A DNA stretch of 64,000 bases from Streptomyces sp. NBC_01317 (lineage in GTDB: Bacteria; Actinomycetota; Actinomycetes; Streptomycetales; Streptomycetaceae), in NCBI RefSeq assembly GCF_035961655.1, contig NZ_CP108393.1, positions 5,041,001 to 5,105,000 of the forward strand, in the 5' to 3' direction. A program made the translations under genes and the position numbers. A model generated the notes under the pieces. It saw only the letters and a program-made list of their open reading frames with translations, ran no database searches and was not told where the DNA came from. Positions 37,405-48,686 of the stretch are shown piece by piece (position 1 is the stretch's first letter; each line of letters opens with the position of its first letter).

Positions 37405-38369
37405 GCAAGAAGTACCTGGTCACAGGTGGCGCGGGATATATCGGCGGGGTGGTGGCGACCCATCTGCTGGAGGTCGGCCACGAGGTGACCGTCCTCGACG
37501 ACCTCTCCACCGGATTCCGTGAAGCGGTCCCGGCGGGCGCGGAGTTCATCGAGGGCCGCGTCCAGGACGCCGCCGAATGGCTGGACTCCTCGTACGACGG
37601 CGTCCTGCACTTCGCGGCGTCCTCACAGGTCGCCGAGTCGGTGGCGAAACCCGAGAAGTACTGGGAGAACAACGTCGGCGGCTCCCTGGCGCTGCTCGGC
37701 GCGATGCGCGCCGCCGGGGTGCGCACGCTGGTGTTCTCGTCCACAGCGGCGACGTACGGCGAACCGGTCTCCACGCCCATCACGGAGACCGACCCGACCG
37801 CGCCGGCCAATCCGTACGGCGCCTCGAAGCTCGCCGTCGACCACATGATCGCGGGGGAGTGCGCGGCGCACGGGCTCGCGGCGGTGTCGCTGCGGTACTT
37901 CAACGTGGCGGGGGCGTACGGGAGCGCGGGGGAGCGGCACGACCCCGAATCGCACCTCATCCCGCTGGTGCTCCAAGTGGCAGCAGGAAAGCGGGAGTTC
38001 ATCTCCGTCTACGGCGAGGACTACCCGACGCCGGACGGCACGTGCGTGCGCGACTACATCCATGTCGCGGACCTCGCCGACGCGCACCTGAGCGCGCTGG
38101 AGGCGGCGGTGAAGGGCGAGCACCTGGTGTGCAACCTCGGCAACGGGAGCGGGTTCTCGGTGCGTGAGGTCATCGAGACGGTACGGAAGGTCACGGGCCA
38201 CCCGGTCCCGGAAGTGGTGGCCGGGCGCCGCGACGGCGACCCGGCGGTGCTCGTCGCGTCCGCCGAGACCGCGCGCACGCGGCTCGGCTGGACCCCGACC
38301 CGCTCGGACCTGGGTGACATTGTGGCGGACGCGTGGGCGTTCGCACGGCGTGAGGAGACGCGGGAGTGA
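37401..38369 (+). CDS. galE: UDP-glucose 4-epimerase
   Basis: NAD-dependent epimerase interconverting UDP-galactose and UDP-glucose. The 322-residue protein has GGAGYIGG (NAD loop), VLDDLSTGF, the catalytic Ser in STAATYGEP and YGASK (Tyr and Lys), [12 protein letters not shown] and [12 protein letters not shown]. It overlaps galT and galK by four bases each. In S. lividans a second, constitutive promoter (galP2) serves galEK because cells need UDP-galactose for wall polymers. I did not locate an equivalent here. Confidence 0.95.
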   Translation: MSKKYLVTGGAGYIGGVVATHLLEVGHEVTVLDDLSTGFREAVPAGAEFIEGRVQDAAEWLDSSYDGVLHFAASSQVAESVAKPEKYWENNVGGSLALLGAMRAAGVRTLVFSSTAATYGEPVSTPITETDPTAPANPYGASKLAVDHMIAGECAAHGLAAVSLRYFNVAGAYGSAGERHDPESHLIPLVLQVAAGKREFISVYGEDYPTPDGTCVRDYIHVADLADAHLSALEAAVKGEHLVCNLGNGSGFSVREVIETVRKVTGHPVPEVVAGRRDGDPAVLVASAETARTRLGWTPTRSDLGDIVADAWAFARREETRE

Positions 38370-39595
38370 GCGTGACGGAGAGCGGTGCGGGCGGCGGGGG
38401 TACGGGCGGCGGGAGCGCGAGCCACGGCGGTGGTGGTACGGGTGACCGGGGCGTGGCCGAGCAGTTCCTCGCCCTGTACGGGGCCCGGCCCGACGGGGTC
38501 TGGGCGGCGCCCGGACGGGTCAACCTGATCGGTGAGTACACCGACTTCAACGACGGCTTCGTCATGCCGCTCGCGCTGCCGCACACCACGGTCGCGGCGG
38601 TCTCCCGCCGTACGGACGGAGTGCTGCGGCTCCACTCCGCCGACGTCGCCCAAGGCGTCGTGCAACTCGCCGTCGACGCCCTCGAACCCCGCTCGGACAC
38701 CGGCTGGGCCGCGTACCCGGCCGGGGTCGTCTGGGCGCTGCGCGCCGCCGGGCACCCCGTCACCGGCGCGGACATCCATCTCACGTCGACCGTGCCGACC
38801 GGCGCGGGGCTCTCCTCCTCGGCCGCCCTGGAGGTCGTCACCGCGCTCGCCCTCAACGACCTGTTCGAACTGGGCCTGGACGGCGGGGAGTTGGCGGTGC
38901 TGGCCCAGCGCGCCGAGAACGACTTCGTGGGCGTTCCGTGCGGGATCATGGACCAGACGGCGTCGGCGTGCTGCACCGAGGGCCATGCCCTCTACCTGGA
39001 CACCCGCGACCTGACGCGGCGTCAAGTGCCGTTCGACCTCGCGGCGCAGGGGCTCCGGCTGCTGGTCGTGGACACCCGGGTCAAGCACGCGCTGGGCGAC
39101 GGCGCGTACGCGGAACGGCGCGCGGGCTGCGAGGCGGGCGCGCGGGCGCTCGGCGTACCGGCCCTGCGGGACGTCCCGTACGGCGAACTCTCCGCCGCCC
39201 TGAACCGGTTGGCGGACGAGGGCGAGAACGTCCGCCGTTACGTACGCCATGTCGTGAGCGAGGACCACCGCGTCGAGCGGGTCATCGCGCTCCTGGACGC
39301 GGGGGACGTACGCGCGGTCGGCCCGGTCCTGGTGGAGGGCCACGCCTCCCTCCGCGACGACCTGCGGGTCTCCTGCCCGGAGCTGGACCTGGTCGTGAGC
39401 GGCGCGGTGGGAGCGGGCGCGCTGGGGGCCCGGATGACCGGCGGCGGCTTCGGCGGCTCGGCGATCGTACTGGTGGAGGAGGCGGACGCGGACGGGGTCA
39501 CGGCGGCGGTGGAGAAGGCGTTCGCGGCGGCGGGCTTCACCGCGCCGCGCGTCTTCACGGCGGTCCCGTCGGGGGGCGCGCGACGGCTGGTCTGA
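38366..39595 (+). CDS. galK: Galactokinase
   Basis: GHMP kinase that phosphorylates galactose at C1. It shows the galactokinase signature [23 protein letters not shown], the ATP loop [15 protein letters not shown], the catalytic region [10 protein letters not shown] and the C-terminal [12 protein letters not shown]. At 409 residues it is longer than usual because of an N-terminal Gly/Ser-rich tail of about 25 residues, encoded by GGCGGG-type repeats. It is the last gene of galTEK. Confidence 0.95.
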   Translation: MSVTESGAGGGGTGGGSASHGGGGTGDRGVAEQFLALYGARPDGVWAAPGRVNLIGEYTDFNDGFVMPLALPHTTVAAVSRRTDGVLRLHSADVAQGVVQLAVDALEPRSDTGWAAYPAGVVWALRAAGHPVTGADIHLTSTVPTGAGLSSSAALEVVTALALNDLFELGLDGGELAVLAQRAENDFVGVPCGIMDQTASACCTEGHALYLDTRDLTRRQVPFDLAAQGLRLLVVDTRVKHALGDGAYAERRAGCEAGARALGVPALRDVPYGELSAALNRLADEGENVRRYVRHVVSEDHRVERVIALLDAGDVRAVGPVLVEGHASLRDDLRVSCPELDLVVSGAVGAGALGARMTGGGFGGSAIVLVEEADADGVTAAVEKAFAAAGFTAPRVFTAVPSGGARRLV

Positions 39596-39625
39596 CCGGC
39601 TGAGCCGACGGGCGGGGCCGGGGCG

Positions 39626-40180
39626 TCACCGCCCGAAGCGGCGCAGAAGGCGCCCCCGGCCTCCCCGGCCTTCCTGACCGTCCCGCCCCTCCTGACCGTC
39701 CTGACCGTCCTGCCCGTCCTCCGAAGTGCTGCTCCCGCTCAGCGACTTGACCAGGATGTACTCCGTCACCCCCGGCGGATAGTCCGTCACCTCGCCGGCC
39801 ACCTCGTACCCCTGCTTCCGGTAGAAGCCGGGCGCTTGGAAGTCCCACGTCTCCAACCGCGCCCGCGCGCAGTCGCGTTCGTCCCTCGCCACCCGTTCCG
39901 CCTCCCCCAGGAGGCGGCTGCCGAGGGCGGCGCCCCGGTGGTTCGGGTCCACCCAGAGGAGGTCCACATGCAGCCAGCGGGCCCAGGTGCGGCCGACGAG
40001 CCCGCCGGCCAGTGCGCCCGTCGCCTCCTCCAGCAGCCACACGTGGAGCGGTTCCTCCCGGCCCAGCGGGCTGTCCCGCAGTGTGCGCATCACGGGGGAG
40101 CGCTCCACGTTGGTCTCCCGCAGTCGTTCGCCGAGCTCAGTACGTCGTTCTTTGTCGACTTCTGTCTCAATACGAAACAT
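39626..40180 (-). CDS. GNAT-family acetyltransferase with a repetitive C-terminal tail
   Basis: A 184-residue protein. The GNAT core includes ALAGGLVGRTWARWLHVDLLWVDPNHRGAALGSRLLGEAERVA, in which RGAALG is the acetyl-CoA loop, and FYRKQGYEVAGEVTDYPPG. The C-terminal 35 residues are an imperfect repeat (DGQDGQDGQEGRDGQEGRGG), from GACGGTCAG DNA units at about 39655-39725, and are probably disordered and prone to length change. The ATG at 40180 has AAGGTGGG upstream. It is convergent with galK (30-base gap). The substrate is unknown. Confidence 0.82.
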   Translation of the reverse strand: MFRIETEVDKERRTELGERLRETNVERSPVMRTLRDSPLGREEPLHVWLLEEATGALAGGLVGRTWARWLHVDLLWVDPNHRGAALGSRLLGEAERVARDERDCARARLETWDFQAPGFYRKQGYEVAGEVTDYPPGVTEYILVKSLSGSSTSEDGQDGQDGQEGRDGQEGRGGRGRLLRRFGR

Positions 40181-40259
40181 GAAGCCCACCTTAAACAACC
40201 CCGTCAACCAGTTCTGCGAATTTCCTTCCGCTCACGGCCCACGGCCGTACGCTGATGCA

Positions 40260-40283
40260 CAGCACCGGTGGGGGCCGGTGCTG
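40260..40283 (+). promoter_or_regulatory. Hairpin in the leader of the LuxR regulator at 40426
   Basis: CAGCACCGG (40260-40268) and CCGGTGCTG (40275-40283) form a 9-bp stem with a 6-base loop. TACGCT at 40249-40254 could be a -10 box, placing the hairpin at the very 5' end of a 165-base leader. It may stabilise or regulate the mRNA. Confidence 0.4.
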
Positions 40284-40425
40284 ATGCAGGGGTGGAGCAA
40301 GTCGGGTACGACGCCCGGGGTGGGGTGCACAGTCAGCAGCACGGCGGCGGCCGTGCCGTCGACGCGACCCCGTTCGCCGGGCGCCGTACCCGCGACGTCC
40401 GCTCCCCGCCTTCTGGGGGTGTCCA

Positions 40426-41199
40426 TTGGTACGTATCAGGGTTCTGGTGGTGGACGATCACCGCATCTTCGCCGAGTCACTCGCCGCCGCGCTCGCGGCC
40501 GAGCCGGACGTGGACGTCGCGGCGGCCGGCAGCGCCCCCGCGGCGCTGCGCTGTCTCGACCGCGCGGCGGCCGAGGGACGCCGGTTCGATGTGATGCTCG
40601 TCGATGCCGACCTGGGCACGATCGCGGGACCGGTTCAGGTGCCGGTCGCGCGGGCCGTGCCCGACAACGGCGGGGCGGTACTGGTCGACGGGCTCTCGCT
40701 CGTCGCCGGGGTCCGCTCCGGCCAGCCGTCCGTCCGGGCGGTCGTGCTCGCCGAGAAGGACGACCAGCGCCGCGCGGCGCTGGCGCTCCAGGCGGGCGCG
40801 TCCGGCTGGGTCGCGAAGGACTGTTCACTGCAACGGCTGCTGGCGGTGATACGAGGCGTCCTGCGCGACGAGACGCATCTGCCGCCGGCGCTGCTCACCG
40901 GCGTTCTGCGGGAGTTGACGGCCGCGCGCAAACACCGCACGGAGAGCGAGCGGCTCGTCGAGTCGCTCACTCCGCGCGAGCGCGAGGTGCTGCGGTGCAT
41001 GGTCGCGGGGCTGGGACGCAAGGCGGTCGCCGAGCGTCTCTTCCTTTCCCCGCACACCGTGCGCACGCACATGCAGAACGTGCTGGGCAAGCTGGGTGTG
41101 CACTCCACGCTGGCCGCCGTCGCCCTGGCCCGCCGGGCCGGGGTCGGTCCGGCGGATCTAGCCGGGGATGTTGTCGAAAGGGGCGGTCAGCTGGCGTAG
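40426..41199 (+). CDS. LuxR-type orphan response regulator with an insertion in the receiver
   Basis: A 257-residue regulator. The receiver keeps Asp10/Asp11 (VLVVDDHRIF), the acceptor Asp60 (FDVMLVDAD) and Lys131 (GWVAKD), but the switch Thr is Ala109. About 25 extra residues (64-90, TIAGPVQVPVARAVPDNGG) follow the phospho-Asp. The HTH reads LTPREREVLRCMVAGLGRKAVAERLFLSPHTVRTHMQNVLGKLGV. The start must be TTG at 40426 with GGGGGTG upstream, since no in-frame ATG or GTG precedes the receiver. There is no partner kinase. Its 3' end overlaps the MarR gene tail-to-tail by 42 bases. Confidence 0.85.
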   Translation: MVRIRVLVVDDHRIFAESLAAALAAEPDVDVAAAGSAPAALRCLDRAAAEGRRFDVMLVDADLGTIAGPVQVPVARAVPDNGGAVLVDGLSLVAGVRSGQPSVRAVVLAEKDDQRRAALALQAGASGWVAKDCSLQRLLAVIRGVLRDETHLPPALLTGVLRELTAARKHRTESERLVESLTPREREVLRCMVAGLGRKAVAERLFLSPHTVRTHMQNVLGKLGVHSTLAAVALARRAGVGPADLAGDVVERGGQLA

Positions 41200-41655
41200 C
41201 AGCCCGGCCAGCTCCCCGCGCTGCGCGCGGGAGAGCTCCGCGAGGATCGCGCGCTCCTGGGCCAGCAGCCCGGCGAGCGCCTGATCCGCGCGGTCCTGGC
41301 CCTCGACGGTGAGCCGGACCAGGACGCCCCGCCGGTCGGTCGGGTCCGGCAGCCGCTCGACCAGGCCTTTCTTGGCCAGCCTGTCGATACGGTTGGTCAT
41401 CGTGCCCGACGTGACGAGTGTCTGGGTCAGCAGCTGCCCCGGTGAGAGCTGGTACGGGTCTCCCGCGCGCCGCAGTGACGTCAGTACGTCGAACTCCCAC
41501 GGCTCCAGCTGGTGCTCGGCGAAGGCGAGCCGGCGCGCGCGGTCGAGGTGACGGGCCAGCCGGGAGACGCGGCTGAGCACCTCCAGCGGTTCCACGTCCA
41601 GGTCAGGACGCTCCCGCCGCCATGCCGCCACCAGTCGGTCGACCTCATCCTCCAT
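41158..41655 (-). CDS. MarR-family transcriptional regulator
   Basis: A 165-residue winged-helix repressor. The core is EFDVLTSLRRAGDPYQLSPGQLLTQTLVTSGTMTNRIDRLAKKGLVERLPDPTDRRGVLVRLT, the canonical MarR recognition helix and DxRG wing. The ATG at 41655 gives the family length. It is divergent from a methyltransferase across a spacer holding a perfect 14-bp palindrome. Its last 14 codons are antisense to the end of the LuxR gene. Confidence 0.9.
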   Translation of the reverse strand: MEDEVDRLVAAWRRERPDLDVEPLEVLSRVSRLARHLDRARRLAFAEHQLEPWEFDVLTSLRRAGDPYQLSPGQLLTQTLVTSGTMTNRIDRLAKKGLVERLPDPTDRRGVLVRLTVEGQDRADQALAGLLAQERAILAELSRAQRGELAGLLRQLTAPFDNIPG

Positions 41656-41690
41656 GGCGATCAGTGTAGAGGGTCCCTCGACATGAAGTC

Positions 41691-41704
41691 TCTTGACGTC
41701 AAGA
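41691..41704. promoter_or_regulatory. Perfect palindrome, likely MarR operator
   Basis: TCTTGACGTCAAGA is an exact 14-bp palindrome 36 bases upstream of the marR ATG and 100 bases before the methyltransferase ATG. Its TTGAC half-sites could also supply a -35. Position and symmetry fit a MarR dimer controlling both genes. Confidence 0.7.
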
Positions 41705-41803
41705 TACATCCGGTGCAGGCTGGGTGCCGTAGGCGGTCGCGGATGCCTGGCGCCGGGCCCCGCCCTGCCCGGACCCGTTCCCCGACCCCCAAGGGACCCG
41801 ACG

Positions 41804-42700
41804 ATGCACCCCGACGCGCACCTCGCCTCCGCAACACCCTCCGCCTCCGCCCCACCCCCCGCCGCGACCTGGGACCCTCGCCAGTACCTGCGCCACGCGG
41901 GCCACCGCACTCGCCCCTTCCTGGACCTGCTGGCCCGGATCCCCGACCCGCCGGCCGGCGCCGCCCCCCTCACCGTCGCGGACATCGGCTGCGGCCCCGG
42001 CAACGTCACGGCCCTGCTCGCCGACCGCTGGCCGAACGCGCTGATCACCGGTTTCGACAACTCCGCCGAGATGCTGGACCTGGCCACGGAGCGGTACGCG
42101 GGCCCCACGCCGGGCGGCGGCCGGATGGACTTCGTCGCCGGGGACGCCACCACGTGGACACCGGACCCGGCCCGCCCGTACGACCTGATCGTCTCGAACG
42201 CGGCGCTCCAGTGGGTCCCTGGCCATCCCGGCCTCTTCCCCGCCTGGCTCGACGGCCTCGCCCCCGGCGGCACCTTCGCCTTCCAGGTCCCGAAGAACTT
42301 CGACGCCCCCAGCCACGTCCTGCTCGCGGCCCTGTGCGACAGCCCCGCCTGGCGCGACCGCCTGGCAGGCCGCGCCCGCCGCGACGCCCGCGTCCTGGAG
42401 CCCGCCGACTACCTGACCCTCCTGGAGAACCTGGGCTGCGAGGCGGACGTCTGGGACACCACGTACCTGCAACTCCTCCCCGGTGAGGACCCGGTCCTGG
42501 ACTGGGTGAAGGGCACGGCGCTGCGCCCGGTCCTCACGGCACTGGGGGACGACCACCAGGCGATCGACCGGTTCACCACCCAATACCGAGACGCCCTGCG
42601 CGAGGCCTACCCCCCGGGCCCCCACGGCACGGTCTTCCCGTTCCGCCGCATTTTCGCGGTGGCCCGCAAGCCGCTCAGCGACCCAGCGCACCACGACTGA
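41804..42700 (+). CDS. tam: SAM-dependent methyltransferase, trans-aconitate 2-methyltransferase type
   Basis: A 298-residue class I methyltransferase. Motif I is VADIGCGPGNVTALLADRWP; then come GFDNSAEML, FVAGDATTW and YDLIVSNAALQWVPGHPGLFPAWLDGLAPGGTFAFQVPKNFDAPSH. The NAALQWV and FQVPKN wording is that of Tam, which esterifies trans-aconitate, an inhibitory by-product of the citrate cycle. AAGGGA precedes the ATG at 41804. It is probably regulated by the divergent MarR. Its end overlaps the Uma2 gene tail-to-tail by 26 bases. Confidence 0.85.
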   Translation: MHPDAHLASATPSASAPPPAATWDPRQYLRHAGHRTRPFLDLLARIPDPPAGAAPLTVADIGCGPGNVTALLADRWPNALITGFDNSAEMLDLATERYAGPTPGGGRMDFVAGDATTWTPDPARPYDLIVSNAALQWVPGHPGLFPAWLDGLAPGGTFAFQVPKNFDAPSHVLLAALCDSPAWRDRLAGRARRDARVLEPADYLTLLENLGCEADVWDTTYLQLLPGEDPVLDWVKGTALRPVLTALGDDHQAIDRFTTQYRDALREAYPPGPHGTVFPFRRIFAVARKPLSDPAHHD

Positions 42701-43271
42701 TGTCGATGTCGATGGTGAACGGGACACCGGTCTTGAGGCGGTCGTGGTGAATCCCTGTCAGGGCATAAGCCTTGGTCAGACGGTCCAGTTCGTAGACATG
42801 GACGACGGGGTGCTTGTCGGCCCCGGCCCTCTCGACCAACCAGAAGTTCGGAATGCCCGCGGCGGCGTACTTCGCGGGCTTGGCGCTGCGGTCACGTGCC
42901 TCGGACTCCGGTGAGATGACCTCGATGGCCAGGAGGATGTCCGCCGCCAGGAAATGCGTTTGGTCCATGTCGACGATGCCACTGCTACGGGCCACGGAAA
43001 TGTCCGGCTCGGGTCCGTTGCGGCGATCAAGCACCACGGTGATCTCCCGCTCGATCGTCATCTCCGCGGGTACGGTGCGCTCCAGCCCGTTCAGCAGCAG
43101 ATTGATCATCTTGGCGTGGAAGCGGCGTTGCGGACTCACGAAAACAAGACTCCCGTCGATCAACTCTGTGTGAGGCGGGAGTTCCGGCAGCGTGAACAGA
43201 TCGTCCACGGTGTATCCGTCCTGCGGGGGCAAAGGCCACTGGTGCGCGACCTTGACTGGCTCGGCGGTCAT
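42675..43271 (-). CDS. Uma2-family (DUF820) putative restriction endonuclease-fold protein
   Basis: A 198-residue protein of the Uma2 family, abundant in Streptomyces. The PD-(D/E)xK-type core is visible as EPDISVAR (Asp), LLAIEVISPES (Glu) and KPAKYAAAGIPNFWLVE (Lys). The N-terminal YTVDDLFTLPELPPHTELIDGSLVFVSPQRRFHAKMINLL is also typical. GGGAGGA five bases upstream fixes the ATG at 43271. The role is unknown; its PD-(D/E)xK fold suggests a nuclease. It is a single-gene unit. Confidence 0.85.
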   Translation of the reverse strand: MTAEPVKVAHQWPLPPQDGYTVDDLFTLPELPPHTELIDGSLVFVSPQRRFHAKMINLLLNGLERTVPAEMTIEREITVVLDRRNGPEPDISVARSSGIVDMDQTHFLAADILLAIEVISPESEARDRSAKPAKYAAAGIPNFWLVERAGADKHPVVHVYELDRLTKAYALTGIHHDRLKTGVPFTIDIDISRGALGR

Positions 43272-43359
43272 GATTCCTCCCATGAACGGGATACTGGCGC
43301 TACAGCTTCACGGTAGCGGCTGGAATCGGATGTCGTCATCACAACGAGTGACCGCGCGC

Positions 43360-43382
43360 CCTCCGGGCTGACCGCCCGGAGG
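43360..43382 (-). terminator. Hairpin terminator of the desaturase-TetR operon
   Basis: CCTCCGGGC (43360-43368) and GCCCGGAGG (43374-43382) pair perfectly over 9 bp with a 5-base loop, 14 bases past the TetR stop. No T-tract follows. Confidence 0.6.
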
Positions 43383-43395
43383 ACATCGGCACGGA

Positions 43396-44097
43396 TCACG
43401 ACCTCCGGTGCCCGATCAGCCGGGGCTTCGGCTCCAGGCCCTCCAGGCCGTGCCACGCCAGGTTGACCAGGTGGGCCGCCACCTCGGACTTCTTCGGGCG
43501 GCGGGCGTCCACCCACCACTGGCCCGTCAGCGCCACCATGCCCACCAGCGCCTGGGCGTACAGCGGCGCCAGCTTGGGGTCGAAGCCGCGGTTCTTGAAC
43601 TCCGTGCCGAGGATGTCCTCGACCTGGACCGCGATGTCGCTGATCAGGGACGCGAACGTGCCCGTGGACTGGGCCACCGGCGAGTCGCGGACCAGGATCC
43701 GGAAACCGTCCGTGTACCGCTCGATGTAGTCGAGCAGCGCGAACGCGGCCTGTTCCAGCAGCTCACGCGGGTGACCGGCGGTCAGTGCGCTGGTCACCAT
43801 GTCCATCAGCTGGCGCATCTCGCGGTCCACGACCACCGCGTACAGCCCTTCCTTGCCGCCGAAGTGCTCGTACACGACGGGCTTGGAGACCCCGGCCTTC
43901 GCCGCGATCTCCTCCACCGACGTCGCTTCGAAACCCTTCTCGGCGAACACCGTCCTGCCGATGTCGAGCAGTTGTTCGCGGCGCTCCGCACCGGTCATAC
44001 GGACTCGGCGTGCACGCCGGCCTCCCGCGGGGGGCCGGCTCTTCTCCGTGCTGCCCGTGCTGTCCGTACCGCCGTCGATCGCCACGTTGCCCATCAT
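43396..44097 (-). CDS. TetR/AcrR-family regulator of the desaturase operon
   Basis: A 233-residue repressor. The HTH spans RREQLLDIGRTVFAEKGFEATSVEEIAAKAGVSKPVVYEHFGGKEGLYAVVVDRE, and the ligand domain follows. The ATG at 44097 overlaps the desaturase stop (ATGA), so both genes form one transcript. A Gly/Arg tail of about 40 residues precedes the HTH. The likely role is feedback control of fatty-acid desaturation by acyl-CoA or a related lipid, inferred from the linkage and the operator upstream. Confidence 0.88.
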   Translation of the reverse strand: MMGNVAIDGGTDSTGSTEKSRPPAGGRRARRVRMTGAERREQLLDIGRTVFAEKGFEATSVEEIAAKAGVSKPVVYEHFGGKEGLYAVVVDREMRQLMDMVTSALTAGHPRELLEQAAFALLDYIERYTDGFRILVRDSPVAQSTGTFASLISDIAVQVEDILGTEFKNRGFDPKLAPLYAQALVGMVALTGQWWVDARRPKKSEVAAHLVNLAWHGLEGLEPKPRLIGHRRS

Positions 44098-45101
44098 GCC
44101 GCGTTGGAGGATGCGCCCTGGCGCCGGGAGTCCACGCGGTCGGCGCTCGGCCAGCGGACGTCCGAGGCCCAGCCGAGCTGCTCGAACCAGCGGATGATGC
44201 GGGCGCTGGAATCGACCTGGCCCCGCAGCACGCCGTGCCGCGCGCTGGTCGGGTCCGCGTGGTGCAGGTTGTGCCACGACTCGCCGCACGAGAGCACGGC
44301 CAGCCACCACACGTTGCCCGAGCGGTCGCGGGACTTGAACGGACGCTTGCCGACCGCGTGGCAGATCGAGTTGATCGACCAGGTGACGTGGTGCAGGAGA
44401 GCCACCCGGACCAGTGAACCCCAGAAGAACGCCGTGAAGGCGCCCCACCAGGACATCGTTACCAGACCGCCGACCAACGGGGGGATCGCCAGCGAGACGA
44501 CCGTCCACAGGGCGAACTGCCGGGACACCGCGCGCAGGGCCGGGTCCTTGATCAGGTCGGGCGCGTACTTCTGCTGCGGTGTCTGCTCCTCGTCGAAGAG
44601 CCAGCCGATGTGCGCCCACCACAGGCCCTTCATCAGGGCCGGCAGCGTCTCGCCGAAGCGCCACGGCGAGTGCGGGTCACCCTCCGCGTCGGAGAACTTG
44701 TGGTGCTTGCGGTGGTCGGCCACCCAGCGCACCAGCGGGCCTTCCACGGCCATCGACCCGGCCACCGCGAGAGCGATCCGCAACGGCCGCTTCGCCTTGA
44801 ACGAGCCGTGCGTGAAGTAGCGGTGGAAGCCGATCGTGATGCCGTGGCACCCGAGGTAGTACATGAACACCATCAGGCCCAGGTCGAGCCAGCTGACGCC
44901 GCCCCACGCGAAGGCGAGCGGCACGGCCGCGACGAGGGCGACGAACGGGACGGCGATGAAGAGCAGGAGAGCGACCTGCTCGATCGTCCCCTTGCTGTCC
45001 GCGCCGAGGGTGGCGGAGGGGAGTGGGGCGCCGCCGTCGGACGGCGCGGGGACGGTGGGAGGAGGAGTGGATTCTTCGATCACATCGGGGGTTGTGGTCA
45101 T
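44094..45101 (-). CDS. Acyl-CoA (delta-9) fatty-acid desaturase
   Basis: A 335-residue integral membrane di-iron desaturase. The three histidine boxes are complete: HRYFTH, HRKHH and HNLHH (SCGESWHNLHHADPTS). Four membrane helices surround them (VALLLFIAVPFVALVAAVPLAFAW, LALAVAGSMAV and others). It introduces a cis double bond in acyl chains to adjust membrane fluidity. The first 40 residues are Pro/Thr-rich. It is divergent from ppc and co-transcribed with its TetR gene. Confidence 0.92.
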   Translation of the reverse strand: MTTTPDVIEESTPPPTVPAPSDGGAPLPSATLGADSKGTIEQVALLLFIAVPFVALVAAVPLAFAWGGVSWLDLGLMVFMYYLGCHGITIGFHRYFTHGSFKAKRPLRIALAVAGSMAVEGPLVRWVADHRKHHKFSDAEGDPHSPWRFGETLPALMKGLWWAHIGWLFDEEQTPQQKYAPDLIKDPALRAVSRQFALWTVVSLAIPPLVGGLVTMSWWGAFTAFFWGSLVRVALLHHVTWSINSICHAVGKRPFKSRDRSGNVWWLAVLSCGESWHNLHHADPTSARHGVLRGQVDSSARIIRWFEQLGWASDVRWPSADRVDSRRQGASSNAA

Positions 45102-45154
45102 TGGGGAGCCCCTGGGGTGAGGAATGCGGCAGATGCCCGGATACGGGTGCGTAA

Positions 45155-45170
45155 CCTACGGCATCGTAAG
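45155..45170. promoter_or_regulatory. Imperfect palindrome, candidate TetR operator
   Basis: CCTACGGCATCGTAAG: the arms CxTACG and CGTAxG are symmetric except for one pair, around GCAT. It sits 54 bases upstream of the desaturase ATG in the desaturase/ppc spacer, the expected place for the autoregulating TetR protein. Confidence 0.55.
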
Positions 45171-45344
45171 TATGGCAGCGCCCAACGCCGCGACAAGAGG
45201 CCTGTGGATAACGTCGAACGAACGACACCTATCCTTGGTGTGGTCGGACAGCGCGGTCCGCCGGACCCGCCGCTCGAACACCCGGCCGGTCCGAATGCCC
45301 CCAGACCCTCCAGACGTGCTTGAACACTGCAAGGAGCCGCACCT

Positions 45345-48074
<2,730 letters not shown>

Positions 48075-48091
48075 CGTCCTACGTGTGTGCG

Positions 48092-48132
48092 AAGGGGTAC
48101 GTCCGCGTCGACGTGACGCGGACGTACCCCTT
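48092..48132 (+). terminator. Intrinsic terminator after ppc
   Basis: The arms 48092-48109 (AAGGGGTACGTCCGCGTC) and 48115-48132 are perfect complements over 18 bp around a 5-base loop. It could also stop leftward transcripts of the membrane-protein gene. Confidence 0.85.
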
Positions 48133-48162
48133 TCGGGTGGTACGGGACTGTCCTTGAGGACG

Positions 48163-48633
48163 TCACAGCGCCAGGAACGTCGCCAGGAGCAGCGCAAGAC
48201 CCGCCAGACCCGTCACCCACGCCGTACGGGTCATCCGCAGCCCCGCCCCGATCAGCGGAGAGGCCAGCAGCAGCGCGCCGCCGAACGGCAGCCAGGCGTG
48301 CAACTGACCGCCCAGGCCCGTCCGTACCAGCTCGTCGGTGTCGGGCTTCACCACCACGGGGATGCGCTCCCCCTCCTTCACGGCGACCGACCGCTCGGCG
48401 CTCATCCCCGTCCGGGGACCCGCCGGACCGTCCGGGTCGTACGGGCCCGTGCAGGACGAGGCGGAGCAGCTGGTGACCGTGAGGGTGCCGTGCTCCCGGC
48501 CCTTGGCGAGCACCACGTGCTGCGCCGTCCCCCACGACGACCAGAAACCGGCGGCGAGGAGCAGGACGGCCACCCCGCCCATCGCCGTGCGGCGGCCGAG
48601 GAGGAACAGGCGGTCGGAGGAGCTGGCCTTCAT
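48163..48633 (-). CDS. Small membrane protein with an extracytoplasmic loop
   Basis: A 156-residue protein. Helix 1 is AMGGVAVLLLAAGFW, followed by an outer loop of about 70 residues with two Cys (TSCSASSCTG) that may form a disulfide, and then two C-terminal helices (WLPFGGALLLASPLIGAGL and WVTGLAGLALLLATFLAL). The ATG at 48633 has AAGGATC upstream. It is 53 bases downstream of pth, possibly in the same transcript. No family is recognised. Confidence 0.75.
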   Translation of the reverse strand: MKASSSDRLFLLGRRTAMGGVAVLLLAAGFWSSWGTAQHVVLAKGREHGTLTVTSCSASSCTGPYDPDGPAGPRTGMSAERSVAVKEGERIPVVVKPDTDELVRTGLGGQLHAWLPFGGALLLASPLIGAGLRMTRTAWVTGLAGLALLLATFLAL

Positions 48634-48686
48634 GGGCCGCGATCCTTGGCCATGGGATGGCACAAGGTCAAGTCGGGCCGGTGGGC

